DNA of 64,000 nt from Pyxidicoccus sp. MSG2 (lineage in GTDB: Bacteria; Myxococcota; Myxococcia; Myxococcales; Myxococcaceae). The position numbers and the translations under genes are program-made. The stretch is taken from assembly GCF_026626705.1 (NCBI RefSeq), contig NZ_JAPNKC010000001.1, positions 6,466,001 to 6,530,000 of the forward strand, read 5' to 3'. Below the pieces are notes generated by a model that ran no database searches, was not told where the DNA came from, and worked only from the letters and a program-made list of their open reading frames with translations. Shown piece by piece: positions 8,641 to 16,944 of this stretch; the first letter of the stretch is position 1; every line of letters begins with the position of its first letter.

Positions 8641-8959
8641 ATGAGTGAACCTGCGATTCTCGCCGTGGGAACCCGGGAACGCTGGCGCGGCGTCGAGGTC
8701 TCCGACGACGGTGTGCCCGACGTACTGGGCGTCTTCCTGCTGCGTGTCCACGCGGCCTGCCCGGAGCCACGAGTCCGCCGCTCACGTCCTCGAGGAGCTT
8801 CGTCGCAAGGACCTGTCCGTCGAGCGGGCCCGAGCCATCGTCGCGGGATGGCTGAAGGGCCTGGTGCCCCAGGCCGCGAAGGGGGACTGGCAGCTGTGGT
8901 GCGCGCGAGGCAGGCAGAGCCTCAACCCTTCCGACTGCCCGCCTCGTGCGCTCCCGTAA
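8641..8959 (+). pseudogene. Frameshifted hypothetical gene
   Basis: From ATG 8641 one frame reads as a plausible protein (MSEPAILAVGTRERWRGVEV...) to about 8765. Plausible sequence then continues in a frame shifted by one base (HVLEELRRKDLSVERARAIV to a stop at 8959). Together they would make a protein of about 105 residues that I do not recognise. A single insertion or deletion near 8765 explains the break; a sequencing error is also possible. Confidence 0.4.
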
Positions 8960-8982
8960 ACCATCATCATCCGGGCACTTCA

Positions 8983-9014
8983 TTGGCCCAGTGAGAAACC
9001 ACCAAACTGGCCCA
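8983..9014 (+). promoter_or_regulatory. Predicted MocR-type operator upstream of the YfcG-like GST
   Basis: TTGGCCCA, 16 bp, CTGGCCCA. The same first half-site, the same 16 bp spacing and the next bases GTGAGA occur at 43805-43836, between a MocR regulator and its divergent cupin gene. MocR/PdxR/GabR-type proteins often bind direct repeats of this kind. It lies 75 bp before the GST start at 9089. The half-sites also form a near-perfect 11 bp dyad (ATTGGCCCAGT / ACTGGCCCAAT). Confidence 0.55.
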
Positions 9015-9088
9015 ATAGGAGGGCCAGTGCGCGTCTAGTCTGGGCTCCAGCGTGGCCGCATGACGTGGCCTCGCTGTGGAGCTTTCCG

Positions 9089-9793
9089 ATGATTGACCTG
9101 TACTTCAGCCCCACCCCGAATGGCCTGAAGATTCGACTGTTCCTCGAGGAGACCGGTCTTCCTTACCGGCTCGTTCCGGTTCGCCTGTCGGCCGGAGAGC
9201 AGTTCGCTCCGGCGTTCCTCTCCATCTCTCCGAACAACAAGATTCCGGCCATCGTCGACCATGCGCCGCTGCACGGCGAGACGCCGCTGCCGGTGTTCGA
9301 GTCCGGCGCCATCCTGCTCTACCTCGCGGAGAAGTCCGACCAGCTCCTGCCCGCGGACGGCCGGGCCCGCGTCGAAGCCACGCAGTGGCTGTTCTGGCAG
9401 GTCGCCGGCCTGGGACCGATGGCGGGGCAGGCGGGCTACTTCCGCGTCTACGCATCCGAGCCCCAGTCCGCCGCCATCGAGCGCTACACGCGGGAGGTGT
9501 CACGGCTCTATGGGGTGCTCGACCGCAGGCTCGAAGGCAGGGACTTCATCGCGGGCGGGGCGTACTCCATCGCCGACCTCGCCTGCTATCCCTGGGTCGT
9601 CCCGCATGCGGCGCACGGGCAGACGCTCTCGGCCTTTCCCAACGTCGAGCGTTGGTTCGAGCGCATCAAGCAGCGGCCCGCCACTCAGCGCGTCTACGAC
9701 TCCGTCGAGGACGTGTACACGAAGAAGCAGGACCTGTCCGCCGAGGCCCGCCAGGTGTTGTTCCATCAGGGAACTGCTCCGGCGGCGCGTTGA
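9089..9793 (+). CDS. yfcG: YfcG/YghU-like glutathione S-transferase (disulfide-bond oxidoreductase)
   Basis: The 234-residue protein matches the nu-class GST YfcG of Escherichia coli closely by eye. It starts MIDLYFSPTPNGLKIRLFLE, continues SISPNNKIPAIVDH and FESGAILLYLAEK, and its helical domain has TQWLFWQVAGLGPM and YSIADLACYPWV. Members use glutathione (two GSH or GSSG) as a disulfide reductase in the cytoplasm, with a Thr/Asn at the N-terminus (TPNG here) in place of the usual catalytic Tyr/Ser. ATG 9089 matches the family start; an upstream GTG-type extension is not needed. A MocR-like operator lies 75 bp upstream. The next gene, 26 bp downstream, is a metallo-beta-lactamase-fold gene, so the two are probably co-transcribed. 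Confidence 0.9.
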   Translation: MIDLYFSPTPNGLKIRLFLEETGLPYRLVPVRLSAGEQFAPAFLSISPNNKIPAIVDHAPLHGETPLPVFESGAILLYLAEKSDQLLPADGRARVEATQWLFWQVAGLGPMAGQAGYFRVYASEPQSAAIERYTREVSRLYGVLDRRLEGRDFIAGGAYSIADLACYPWVVPHAAHGQTLSAFPNVERWFERIKQRPATQRVYDSVEDVYTKKQDLSAEARQVLFHQGTAPAAR

Positions 9794-9819
9794 GGTTCCC
9801 CATTCATCCGAGCCCCATC

Positions 9820-10626
9820 ATGCCTCTCTATCTATGTGAGACCTGTGGCACGCAGTACGCGGAGACGCCTGCGCCTCCCGAGCACTGTCCCGTATGCGAG
9901 GACGAGCGCCAGTATGTGGGCTGGAACGGCCAGCGGTGGACGACGCATGAGGCCCTCGCGAGGAAGTACACGCTGCGCATCGAGGAGGACGCGGGACTGT
10001 TGGGCCTCAGCCTGCCGGCGGACTTCGCCATTCCCCAGCGGGCGCTGCACCTGCCGACGGACGTGGGCAATGTGCTCTGGGAGTGCATCAGCCTCGTCAC
10101 GGATGAGGCGGTCTCCGCGCTGAAGGCGCGCGGGGGGGTGGACCGAATGGTCATCTCGCATCCGCACTTCTACACAGCGATGGTGGAGTGGAGCGAAGCG
10201 CTGGGCGGCGTGCCCATCCTGCTGCACGAAGCCGACAGGGAATGGGTGCGCAGGCCGTCGGCGAGCATCCGGTTCTGGAGTGGGGACGTGCTCCGGCTCT
10301 CGGAGGACGTCACGCTCATCCGCTGCGGCGGACACTTCCCGGGCAGCACCGCGCTCCATTGGAAGCGGGGACCGCGCTCTGGCGGAACTCTGTTCCCCGG
10401 CGACGCGTTACAGGTCGTCTCCGACCGGCGCCACGTCACGTTCATGTACAGCTATCCCAACTTCATCCCGATGAAGCCGAGCGACGTGCGGAGCATGCGC
10501 GAGCGCCTGCGCTCCTACGACTTCGAGGACGTGTTCGGCTACACCTGGGGGCGCAACATCCTCGGCGGCGGGCGAGCGGCCGTGGAGACCTCCTTCGAGC
10601 GCTACCTGTCCGCGGTCTCTGGCTGA
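9820..10626 (+). CDS. Metallo-beta-lactamase-fold hydrolase with an N-terminal rubredoxin-like zinc knuckle
   Basis: The 268-residue protein opens with a metal knuckle, CETCGTQYAE then HCPVCEDERQ (C6, C9, C24, C27). The main domain has the order of a metallo-beta-lactamase fold: VISHPHFYTAMVEW, a central GVPILLHEADREWV, LIRCGGHFPGSTALHW and LFPGDALQVV. The first motif is SHPHFY instead of the classical HxHxDH, so metal binding is reduced or altered; H211-like and D-containing later motifs are present. The start ATG 9820 puts the first cysteine at residue 6. It follows the GST gene by 26 bp. The substrate is unknown; a thiol ester or glutathione adduct would fit the context but is only inference. 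Confidence 0.75.
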   Translation: MPLYLCETCGTQYAETPAPPEHCPVCEDERQYVGWNGQRWTTHEALARKYTLRIEEDAGLLGLSLPADFAIPQRALHLPTDVGNVLWECISLVTDEAVSALKARGGVDRMVISHPHFYTAMVEWSEALGGVPILLHEADREWVRRPSASIRFWSGDVLRLSEDVTLIRCGGHFPGSTALHWKRGPRSGGTLFPGDALQVVSDRRHVTFMYSYPNFIPMKPSDVRSMRERLRSYDFEDVFGYTWGRNILGGGRAAVETSFERYLSAVSG

Positions 10627-10788
10627 GACGCAGTTGCGGTACGGGGCAGGGGAGGGGCTCGTTCCGTCGCGAGCCCGACGACGGGGCGGGCGCTTGCCTC
10701 GTCCCATTCCACGACGAAAGGGGAGGGTGGGCACCGGTGCTCTTCGGCGACCCTCGTGAGCGAGGGGACTCCGATACGCTTCACAGAA

Positions 10789-11215
10789 GGAGGAATTGGC
10801 GGCCACTTTCACCTCGGGGTCCGGTAGCCCCTCTGTGCGCCCCGCTCGGACACTGGCGGGTGGTGGCCCTTGAGGGGGGGGCGGGGCCCCCCGCCGCGTG
10901 CCTGCGCGCGCACTGCTTGCGTGTCGGGCGGCCTCTGTGGCCCAGCCGGTGGCGCTGAAACCGAGGTGTCGGGGGGCCTGTGCCCTTGAGTGCAGCCACT
11001 CCCGTTGGGGCGGGCCACGTGCAGATGCCAGGGGCAAGGGGACGGTGGGCAACCCCAGGTGCCTCAACACCTCCTTGACGCCGGGGCCTTTGAGCACCGC
11101 CACTCCCCTCCGGCGTCCGCCGCAGCCAGGACAGGTGAAGACGTCGAAGTCGAAACTGCGCTTCAGCAGCGTCGCCTGGTCCAACCGCGCAGCGCGCTGC
11201 TTGCTCCGCACCTCC
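10789..11215 (-). mobile_element. IS91-type transposase 3'-end remnant, copy b (longest)
   Basis: This is the most complete copy of the family. Its outer terminus is GGAGGAATTGGCGGCCAC (10789 onward). The minus-strand frame encodes RLDQATLLKRSFDFDVFTC, PGCGGRRRGVAVLK and VKEVLRHLGLPTVPLPL, the C-terminal region of an IS91/IS801-type transposase. It keeps the 80 bp segment missing from copies a and c. It abuts, tail to tail, a second and different IS91 transposase end at 11216. The 160 bases between the stop at 10626 and this copy contain nothing I can assign. Confidence 0.85.
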
Positions 11216-11560
11216 GCAGCGCCAGCAGGGGCCTCAGCCCGGCCGCACCGAATCAGTTGGGCTCGCTTGCTCAAGCGTGTGTTCGACATCGACATGCAGC
11301 AGTGCCCGAACTGCGGCGGCGAGATGAAGATCATCGCCGCCATCCTGGAGCGGCCGGTGATCGAGAAGAACCTCACGCACCTGGGCTGGAGCCGCAGCCG
11401 CAGCCGCTGCCCACGGGCCCGGCGCGCGAGCCGGGGCCGCACTGCGGCTGGGGCAGGCGCTGCGCGTCGTGTCGGCACGACGCTGTCGACATCAGGGTCA
11501 ACCCTGATACTGAGACCGATGGCGCGGCCTGTGAACGGTCCAGGACCTGCCGACCCAGCA
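11216..11560 (+). mobile_element. Second IS91-family transposase C-terminal remnant, plus strand
   Basis: The plus-strand frame reads RISWARLLKRVFDIDMQQC, PNCGGEMKIIAAILERPVIE and KNLTHLGW, the C-terminus of the IS91-family transposase subtype common in Pseudomonas and related Proteobacteria. The family usually has EKILTHLGL here. It decays after about 11430. The sequence from there to 11790 has no recognisable gene and may include the outer end of this element. It faces copy b across the junction near 11216. Confidence 0.75.
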
Positions 11561-11790
11561 CGACGCAGCGGTCGAGCCGCCCAGATCGAGGTACTTCAGG
11601 CCACAGCAGGCCACCGCAGGACGACTTTGGGGCCAGTCTCGTGCCTTGCCGAGGGCGTTTGAAATTCCTATGCCCTTGCCGCTGCTCGGCTCAAAGGCGT
11701 GCGGCTGGCCGGAGAACGGCTCGCCCGTCGTGGGTCCGGCGGCCATAGGCGAAGCCGCCACCCAGGATGCCGCCCAGCCATTTCCACCGC

Positions 11791-12669
11791 TCATGCCGAC
11801 TCCACGCGCTGGCCGAAGAAATAGCGCTGCCCGGACACGAAGCCGGGATGGGGGTGATCCTCGGCATAGCGCTCCAGCACCACCGTCGCATTCAGGGGCT
11901 GGAACTCGCCCGTGGCGGAATAGAAGCTGCTGCAGTCCACGCCGGTGAACGGTTCGAACTTCCGGCGCCACGACAGGAAGGCACCCCAGTCGGTCCAGCC
12001 GCCGCGGCCGCGGTTGACGAGCGCCTTCCTCATGCACCAGACCATGCGCTCCATGTCCAGCAATTCACCGCCGAACACGGCCACCTCGTCGGTGCCGGCC
12101 TGACTCGCAAGCTCGCCCGTGCGGGCATGGACGAGCTCGGCGTATTCGTTGTCGTCGTAGCGGCCGTCATACAGCACCGGCTCGCCGTCGACCGATTCCA
12201 GCAGGTTGCTCACGTTCGCCTCGATGGTGCGCTTGTCCGGTAGGCGCCGGACTGCCTTGCGCGCTTCAAGCATGTAAGGCACCAGCCACAGGGCGCCACA
12301 CCACTGGGCCACCTGGCACGCCTCGATGCGCAGGCCGTCGCCCCCGTCCAGCATCAGGCCGGCGAGGAATTCCAGGTCGTCGCGCCGCCCGGCATCGGCG
12401 ATCAGGTCGAGGCAGGCCGCCACCAAGGTGGGCGCGGCCTGCTCGTCCAGCACCCAGCGCCGCAGCTGCGCAATGCCGCTGCCGTCGCCCTGCTTGGCCG
12501 CCTCCAGGGCGGCGGCGACCGCGATCCACGGGTCGTCGCCCGCAGCGGCTTGGACATCGGCAGCCTGCGCCGCCACCGGGCCCGCGTAGTGGTAGCCACG
12601 TCCTTTCCAGAAGAAGCAGCCTTCCAGGAAGGCGGGCCGGTCGAGGTATCGGTAAGTCTGTTGTTGCAT
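11791..12669 (-). CDS. Immunity-like HEAT-type protein (possible Imm47 family)
   Basis: The 292-residue cytoplasmic protein has no signal or membrane segment. The first half is built of short helical pairs (IAVAAALEAAKQGDGSG, VAACLDLIADAGRRDDLEF, then GLRIEACQVAQWCGALWLVP). The second half contains EYAELVHARTGELASQ, GGELLDMERMVWCM and a C-terminal beta-rich segment. The RIEACQVxQWxxALW...ML.A pattern resembles the polymorphic-toxin immunity family Imm47 as I remember it; no search was possible. Its ATG is 3 bases after the stop of a truncated upstream frame (12673-12870) on the same strand, the usual toxin-then-immunity order. It is next to IS91 remnants, which fits an orphaned immunity gene left after the effector was lost. 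Confidence 0.5.
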   Translation of the reverse strand: MQQQTYRYLDRPAFLEGCFFWKGRGYHYAGPVAAQAADVQAAAGDDPWIAVAAALEAAKQGDGSGIAQLRRWVLDEQAAPTLVAACLDLIADAGRRDDLEFLAGLMLDGGDGLRIEACQVAQWCGALWLVPYMLEARKAVRRLPDKRTIEANVSNLLESVDGEPVLYDGRYDDNEYAELVHARTGELASQAGTDEVAVFGGELLDMERMVWCMRKALVNRGRGGWTDWGAFLSWRRKFEPFTGVDCSSFYSATGEFQPLNATVVLERYAEDHPHPGFVSGQRYFFGQRVESA

Positions 12670-12672
12670 GGG

Positions 12673-12870
12673 TCATCCCTGCCTGAGGCGGTTGGCACGG
12701 CTGTCCTGGAGGTCGCTGAGCAGTCCTTCGAGCTTCTCGCACTTGACGCCGGTGGGCGCCAGATTGCCTTGCCCTGCCGGACACCCTCCTGCCGCCTTCG
12801 GCACGCGGTGCTGCCGGACACCGCCGAGGCCCTGGTGGCTCCGGCGCTCGGCCTGACCCAGCCGTGGCGC
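12673..12870 (-). pseudogene. C-terminal remnant of the gene upstream of the immunity-like gene (possible toxin tip)
   Basis: The frame ends PTGVKCEKLEGLLSDLQDS followed by RANRLRQG and TGA. The stop is 3 bases before the ATG of the 11791-12669 gene, so the two were translated together. The residues before about GGCPAGQGNLA look random, which suggests truncation near 12800-12870. The context suggests the C-terminus of a polymorphic toxin, but no catalytic motif remains. Confidence 0.35.
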
Positions 12871-12940
12871 TCCTGTCCGTCTGAATAGCGCCGCGCGTGC
12901 GAGCATCGGATGCCGATTCGGGTTCGGGCAGAATGCGCCC

Positions 12941-14083
12941 ATGCGAAGAATCCTGACCGTGCTCCTCGTCCTGCTGGTGGCTCTCGCCGCCTACCTGCTG
13001 CTGTGGCCCGTTCCCATCCAGCCGGTGGTGTGGAGCGCCCCTCCGGACCCGGGCTACCAGGGGCCCCATGCGGTGAACCACAAGCTGGCGGGGTTGAAAC
13101 ATCTCGAGCTGGGCGAGGACGTGGGCCCCGAGCACGTCGTCATCCGCGACGGCCACGTCTACGCCGCCGTGCTCAGCGGCGCCATCGTGCGCCTGGCCCC
13201 CGATGGCGCCTCGCGGGAGGTGGTGGTGAACACGGGGGGACGGCCGCTGGGCTTCGATTTCGATGCCCGGGGCGACATGATCATCGCGGACCCGATGCGG
13301 GGATTGCTCAAGGCCACCCATCTCGGAGCGAACGCGAAGATTGACGTGCTGGCCGACACGGTGGACCACCCCGTGAAGGGAGACCCCATCCTCTATGCCG
13401 ACGGCGTGGTGGTGGCGCCCGACGGCCGCATCTACTTCACGGATGCCTCGCGCCGCTTCGCTCCCACGAAGTGGGGTGGCACCTTCAACGCCAGCGTGCT
13501 CGACATCCTCGAGCACCAATGCACCGGGCGCCTGCTCGAGCACGCGCCGACGGCGAAGACCACGCGCGTGGTGATGACGGGCCTGTGCTTCCCCAACGGG
13601 CTGGCGCTCTCCGAGGACGGGAAGTCCCTGTTCCTCACCGAGACAGGCGAGTACCGCATCTGGAAGGTGGCCGTGGATGCGAAGGAGTTGGATGCGAAGC
13701 AGCTGGCGGCCCAGCCGAGCGAACAGGCCCGGGTGCTGCTCTCCAATCTGCCCGGCTACCCGGACAACCTGATGCGCGGGCAGGAGGGTCGCATCTGGGT
13801 GGGCTTCACCAAGCCTCGCGGCGCCTTCGTGGACAAGGCGGCCGGCAAGCCCTGGCTGCGCGCGCTCTCGGTGCGGCTGCCCAGGTCCTTGTGGCCCGTG
13901 CCGAAGCCCTATGGCCACGTCTTCGCGTTCGACGAGGAGGGCCGCGTGCTCGTGGACATGCAGGACCCGAGTGGCGCCTACCCCGAGGCCACCGCCGTGA
14001 CCGAGACGGACGACCGGCTCTACATCCAGAGCCTCCACGCGAAGACCCTCGGATGGATGGACAAGAAAGCCGCGGGACTGTGA
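12941..14083 (+). CDS. Strictosidine synthase-like / SMP-30-type beta-propeller, membrane-anchored
   Basis: The 380-residue protein has one N-terminal hydrophobic anchor (LTVLLVLLVALAAYLLLW) and then a six-bladed propeller. Typical blade motifs are EHVVIRDGHVYAAVLSGAIV, GFDFDARGDMIIADPMRG, YADGVVVAPDGRIYFTDASR, CFPNGLALSEDGKSLFLTET and LPGYPDNLMRGQEGRIWVGF. These are diagnostic for the strictosidine-synthase/APMAP branch of the SMP-30 superfamily, which are mostly esterases or lactonases. It is first in an operon with an SDR (24 bp downstream) and an FAD monooxygenase, suggesting a catabolic or detoxifying pathway for a hydrophobic compound. ATG 12941 lies at the start of the membrane anchor. 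Confidence 0.85.
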   Translation: MRRILTVLLVLLVALAAYLLLWPVPIQPVVWSAPPDPGYQGPHAVNHKLAGLKHLELGEDVGPEHVVIRDGHVYAAVLSGAIVRLAPDGASREVVVNTGGRPLGFDFDARGDMIIADPMRGLLKATHLGANAKIDVLADTVDHPVKGDPILYADGVVVAPDGRIYFTDASRRFAPTKWGGTFNASVLDILEHQCTGRLLEHAPTAKTTRVVMTGLCFPNGLALSEDGKSLFLTETGEYRIWKVAVDAKELDAKQLAAQPSEQARVLLSNLPGYPDNLMRGQEGRIWVGFTKPRGAFVDKAAGKPWLRALSVRLPRSLWPVPKPYGHVFAFDEEGRVLVDMQDPSGAYPEATAVTETDDRLYIQSLHAKTLGWMDKKAAGL

Positions 14084-14106
14084 AGACACGACACGGAGGA
14101 GACATC

Positions 14107-14910
14107 ATGACCAAGGCCACTTTCCAAGGTTTGTCAGGCAAGACCGCCATCGTCACCGGCGGCGCCACCCTCATCGGCGCCGCCGTGGTGCGGGCACTGC
14201 ACGAGCAAGGTGTGAAGGTCACCCTGGCCGACATCGACGTCACCGGTGGCGAGGCGGTGGCCGCGAGCTGCGGTGAGGGCGTGTGGTTCCGAGCCACCGA
14301 CATCACCGATGACGCGCAGGTGCAGGCCTGTGCCGATGAGACGGCGGCCCGCTTCGGCGGCGTGGACTTCCTGGTCAACCTGGCCTGCTCCTACGTGGAT
14401 GAAGGCTTCAAGTCCTCGCGCGCAGACTGGCTGGGCACCCTCGACGTCAACGTGGTCAGCGCGGTGATGATGCTCAAGGCGGTGCATCCGCACATGAAGA
14501 AGGCCGGACGCGGCGCGGTGGTCAACTTCGCCAGCATCTCCTCGCGCGTGGCGCAGCCCGGGCGCTGGCTCTACCCGGTCAGCAAGGCCGCGCTGGTGCA
14601 GCTCACCCGCAACATGGCCATGGACCTGGCGCCGGACCACATCCGCGTCAACAGCGTCTCGCCCGGCTGGACCTGGTCGGCCGTCATGAACAAGCTGACG
14701 AACGGCGACAGGGCCAAGACCGACCGCGTGGCCGCGCCCTTCCACCTGCTGCGCCGCGTCGGCGACCCCGAAGAGGTGGCGCAAGTGGTGCTGTTCCTGT
14801 GCTCGGACCATGCAAGCTTTGTCACCGGCGCCGACTACGCCGTGGACGGTGGTTACTCGGCCATGGGTCCCGAGTCCTACGAGCCCGCCATCCCCAAGCT
14901 GATGGAATGA
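14107..14910 (+). CDS. Short-chain dehydrogenase/reductase
   Basis: The 267-residue enzyme is a classical SDR. It has the NAD(P) glycine motif TGGATLIGAA near residue 16, an acidic residue after strand 2 (LADID, favouring NAD), the NLACSY segment in place of NNAG, and the catalytic Ser in FASISSR. The active-site pair is YPVSK, and it also has PGWTWSAVMNK and a C-terminal GADYAVDGGYSAMG. It lies 24 bp after the strictosidine-synthase-like gene and about 130 bp before the monooxygenase gene. ATG 14107 follows GGAGGAGACATC, a good binding site. In this operon it would oxidise an alcohol or reduce a carbonyl produced by its partners; the substrate is not known. Confidence 0.92.
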   Translation: MTKATFQGLSGKTAIVTGGATLIGAAVVRALHEQGVKVTLADIDVTGGEAVAASCGEGVWFRATDITDDAQVQACADETAARFGGVDFLVNLACSYVDEGFKSSRADWLGTLDVNVVSAVMMLKAVHPHMKKAGRGAVVNFASISSRVAQPGRWLYPVSKAALVQLTRNMAMDLAPDHIRVNSVSPGWTWSAVMNKLTNGDRAKTDRVAAPFHLLRRVGDPEEVAQVVLFLCSDHASFVTGADYAVDGGYSAMGPESYEPAIPKLME

Positions 14911-15043
14911 GCGACACGGCCCGCGCGCTCCGCCGCCGGGCGGGCCGCTGGCCGGGACAATTCGAAGGGACGCGGCCGTGCCTGGGACGGCAGGGCCCTG
15001 AAGCCGCTATGGTTGTTTCACGGTCCCACCAGGAGGCGGAAGC

Positions 15044-16276
15044 ATGCGCAACATCATGATTGTCGGCGCCGGGCAGTCCGGGTTGCAGCTGGGCATCAGC
15101 CTGCTCAAGCGCGGCTACCGCGTCAGCATCTCCAGCAACCGCACGGCGGAGGACCTGCGCACCGGCAAGGTGCTGTCCAGCCAGTGCATGTTCCACGACA
15201 GCCTGCAGCTGGAGCGCGACCGTGGCCTGAACTTCTGGGAAAAGGACTGCCCGCCGGTCGAGGGCATCGCCTTCAGCGTGCCGCACCCCGAGCTGCCCGG
15301 CGAAAAAGCCCTGAGCTGGGGCCACCGTCTGGACCACTACGCACAGTCGGTGGACCAGCGCGTGAAGTTTCCCGGCTGGATGGAGGAGTTCACCCGCCTG
15401 GGCGGCGACCTGCGCATCCACGAAGCCAGCATCGACGACCTGGAGCAGTGGACGAAGACCTATGACCTGGTGTGTGTGGCCGCCGGCAAGGGTGCACTCA
15501 CGCGGCTGTTCGAGCGTGACGCCACCCGCAGCCCCTACAACGAGCCCCAGCGCGCGCTCGCCCTGACCTACGTCCACGGCATGAAGCCGCGCGCCGAGTT
15601 CTCAGCCGTCAACTTCAACTTGATTCCCGGTGTCGGCGAATACTTCGTGTTCCCGGCGCTCACCGTCAGCGGCCCGTGCGACATCATGGTGTTCGAGGGC
15701 GTGCCCGGTGGCCCCATGGACTGCTGGGGAGACGTGTCGACGCCGGCCCAGCACCTGGCGCGCTCCAGGGAAATCCTGGCCAGGTTCCTGCCCTGGGAGG
15801 CGGCGCGCTGCGAGCAGGTCGAGCTGACCGACGCCAACGGCATCATGACCGGGCGCTTCGCCCCCACGGTGCGCAAGCCGGTGGGCCAGCTGCCCAGCGG
15901 GCGCATCGTCATGGGCATGGCCGATGCTGTCATGCTCAACGACCCCATCACCGGTCAGGGCTCCAACAACGCCGCCAGGTTCTCCAACGCGGTCGAGCAG
16001 GCCATCGTCGGCCATGGAGGCAAGGCCTTTGACGCCGCCTTCATGAACCAGACCTTCGAGTCGTTCTGGAACAGCTACGGCACCTTCACCACGGGCTGGA
16101 CCAATGCCCTGCTGATGCCGCCGCCGCCCCATGTGCTCAAGGTGCTGGGCGCGGCCAGTGGCGCCCCGCGGGTGGCCCGGCGCATCGTCAACGGCTTCAA
16201 CGACCCGACCGACTTCGTGAACTTCTTCATGACGCCGGACAAGGTCGACGCCTACCTGGGAGCGATGCCGGCCTGA
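15044..16276 (+). CDS. Styrene monooxygenase StyA-like FAD-dependent oxygenase
   Basis: The 410-residue flavoprotein has the FAD dinucleotide motif IMIVGAGQSGLQLG at the N-terminus. AAGKGALTRLFERDATRSPY followed by NEPQRALAL matches the StyA/indole-epoxidase family, as does the late MLNDPITGQGSNNAARFSN, the flavin-binding DPxxGQGxN motif. StyA-type enzymes epoxidise styrene or indole using FADH2 delivered by a separate reductase, StyB. No flavin reductase gene is present within 10 kb on either side, so the donor must be encoded elsewhere or the protein has changed role. ATG 15044 follows AGGAGGCGGAAGC. It ends the three-gene operon that starts at 12941, and a hairpin follows at 16300. Confidence 0.88.
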   Translation: MRNIMIVGAGQSGLQLGISLLKRGYRVSISSNRTAEDLRTGKVLSSQCMFHDSLQLERDRGLNFWEKDCPPVEGIAFSVPHPELPGEKALSWGHRLDHYAQSVDQRVKFPGWMEEFTRLGGDLRIHEASIDDLEQWTKTYDLVCVAAGKGALTRLFERDATRSPYNEPQRALALTYVHGMKPRAEFSAVNFNLIPGVGEYFVFPALTVSGPCDIMVFEGVPGGPMDCWGDVSTPAQHLARSREILARFLPWEAARCEQVELTDANGIMTGRFAPTVRKPVGQLPSGRIVMGMADAVMLNDPITGQGSNNAARFSNAVEQAIVGHGGKAFDAAFMNQTFESFWNSYGTFTTGWTNALLMPPPPHVLKVLGAASGAPRVARRIVNGFNDPTDFVNFFMTPDKVDAYLGAMPA

Positions 16277-16299
16277 CAGCGCGCGAGGGCTGAGGCTCG

Positions 16300-16328
16300 C
16301 GCACCGGAAGGCCAGGCTTTCCGGTGCG
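16300..16328 (+). terminator. Hairpin after the monooxygenase operon
   Basis: Perfect 10 bp stem CGCACCGGAA / TTCCGGTGCG with a 9-base loop, 24 bases after the stop codon at 16276. There is no T-run, which is common in GC-rich myxobacterial terminators. Confidence 0.55.
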
Positions 16329-16339
16329 GCGACGCGGGC

Positions 16340-16521
16340 AGCCCGGGAGCTCCTTTCAGTGTCCCGCGCTCGGCCAGCTGCTTCTTCCCCTGTCCGACCT
16401 GCACGGGATGCTCGCCGTAGCGCTGGCCCAGCTGGGCCAGACGCTCCTTCTCCCGCACCGCCTCCAGCGCCACGCGCGCCTTGAACGCCGCGTCGAACCG
16501 CTTCCTGCTCCGCTGCTTCAC
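16340..16521 (-). mobile_element. IS3-family OrfA fragment
   Basis: From GTG 16521 the minus strand encodes KQRSRKRFDAAFKARVALEA, then VREKERLAQLGQRYGEHP and QVGQGKKQLAERG. This is the helix-turn-helix OrfA of IS3-family elements (KRRKFDAAFKARVALEA is the hallmark). The expected tryptophan in the WKKQL motif is changed to GKKQL. Only about 60 residues remain, and OrfB and the terminal repeats are absent. Confidence 0.7.
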
Positions 16522-16529
16522 GGACAGGC

Positions 16530-16944
16530 CACGGCGCCCGCGGGCACCTTCAAGCAGCTCAGCGCGGGCCTCTGGCATGCGTGTGGCGTGCGGACCGATG
16601 ACTCCGTGGCCTGCTGGGGCGCGAGCTGGAACGGCCAGGGGCTGCCTCCGGCCGGGGCCTTCAGCCATGTCACCGCGGGCGCCTCGCACAGCTGCGGGGT
16701 GAAGGTGGACGGCACGGCGGTCTGCTGGGGCGACAACTCCTCCGGGCAGGGCACCGTCCCGGCCTCGGCCTTCCAGCAGCTCAGCGCGGGCGACGACCAC
16801 ACGTGCGGGGTGAAGGCGGATGGCACCGTGGCCTGCTGGGGGGGCGCCTACGCCGGAGAGAACGCGCCGCCCCCGGGCACCTTCAAGCAGGTGGAGGCCT
16901 ATTCCTTCCTCAGCTGTGGCGTCCGGACGGACGACACCACGTAA
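16530..16944 (+). pseudogene. Fragment of an RCC1-repeat protein
   Basis: The plus frame contains three to four RCC1-like units of about 40 residues, each with the pattern CGVKxDGTVxCWGxNxxGQ (for example HSCGVKVDGTAVCWGDNSSG and HTCGVKADGTVACWGGAY). It has no start codon of its own, because the 5' side runs into the IS3 fragment, and it is cut on the right at 16944 exactly where IS91 remnant copy c begins. Full-length bacterial RCC1 proteins are several hundred residues long, so this is an internal piece. Confidence 0.75.

Noticed and set aside
10602..10784. A 60-codon minus-strand frame before IS91 copy b (KRIGVPSLTRVAEEHRCPPS)
   Set aside because: Some protein-like character, but no start, no recognised motif and a random-looking second half. 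It could be a fragment but cannot be supported.
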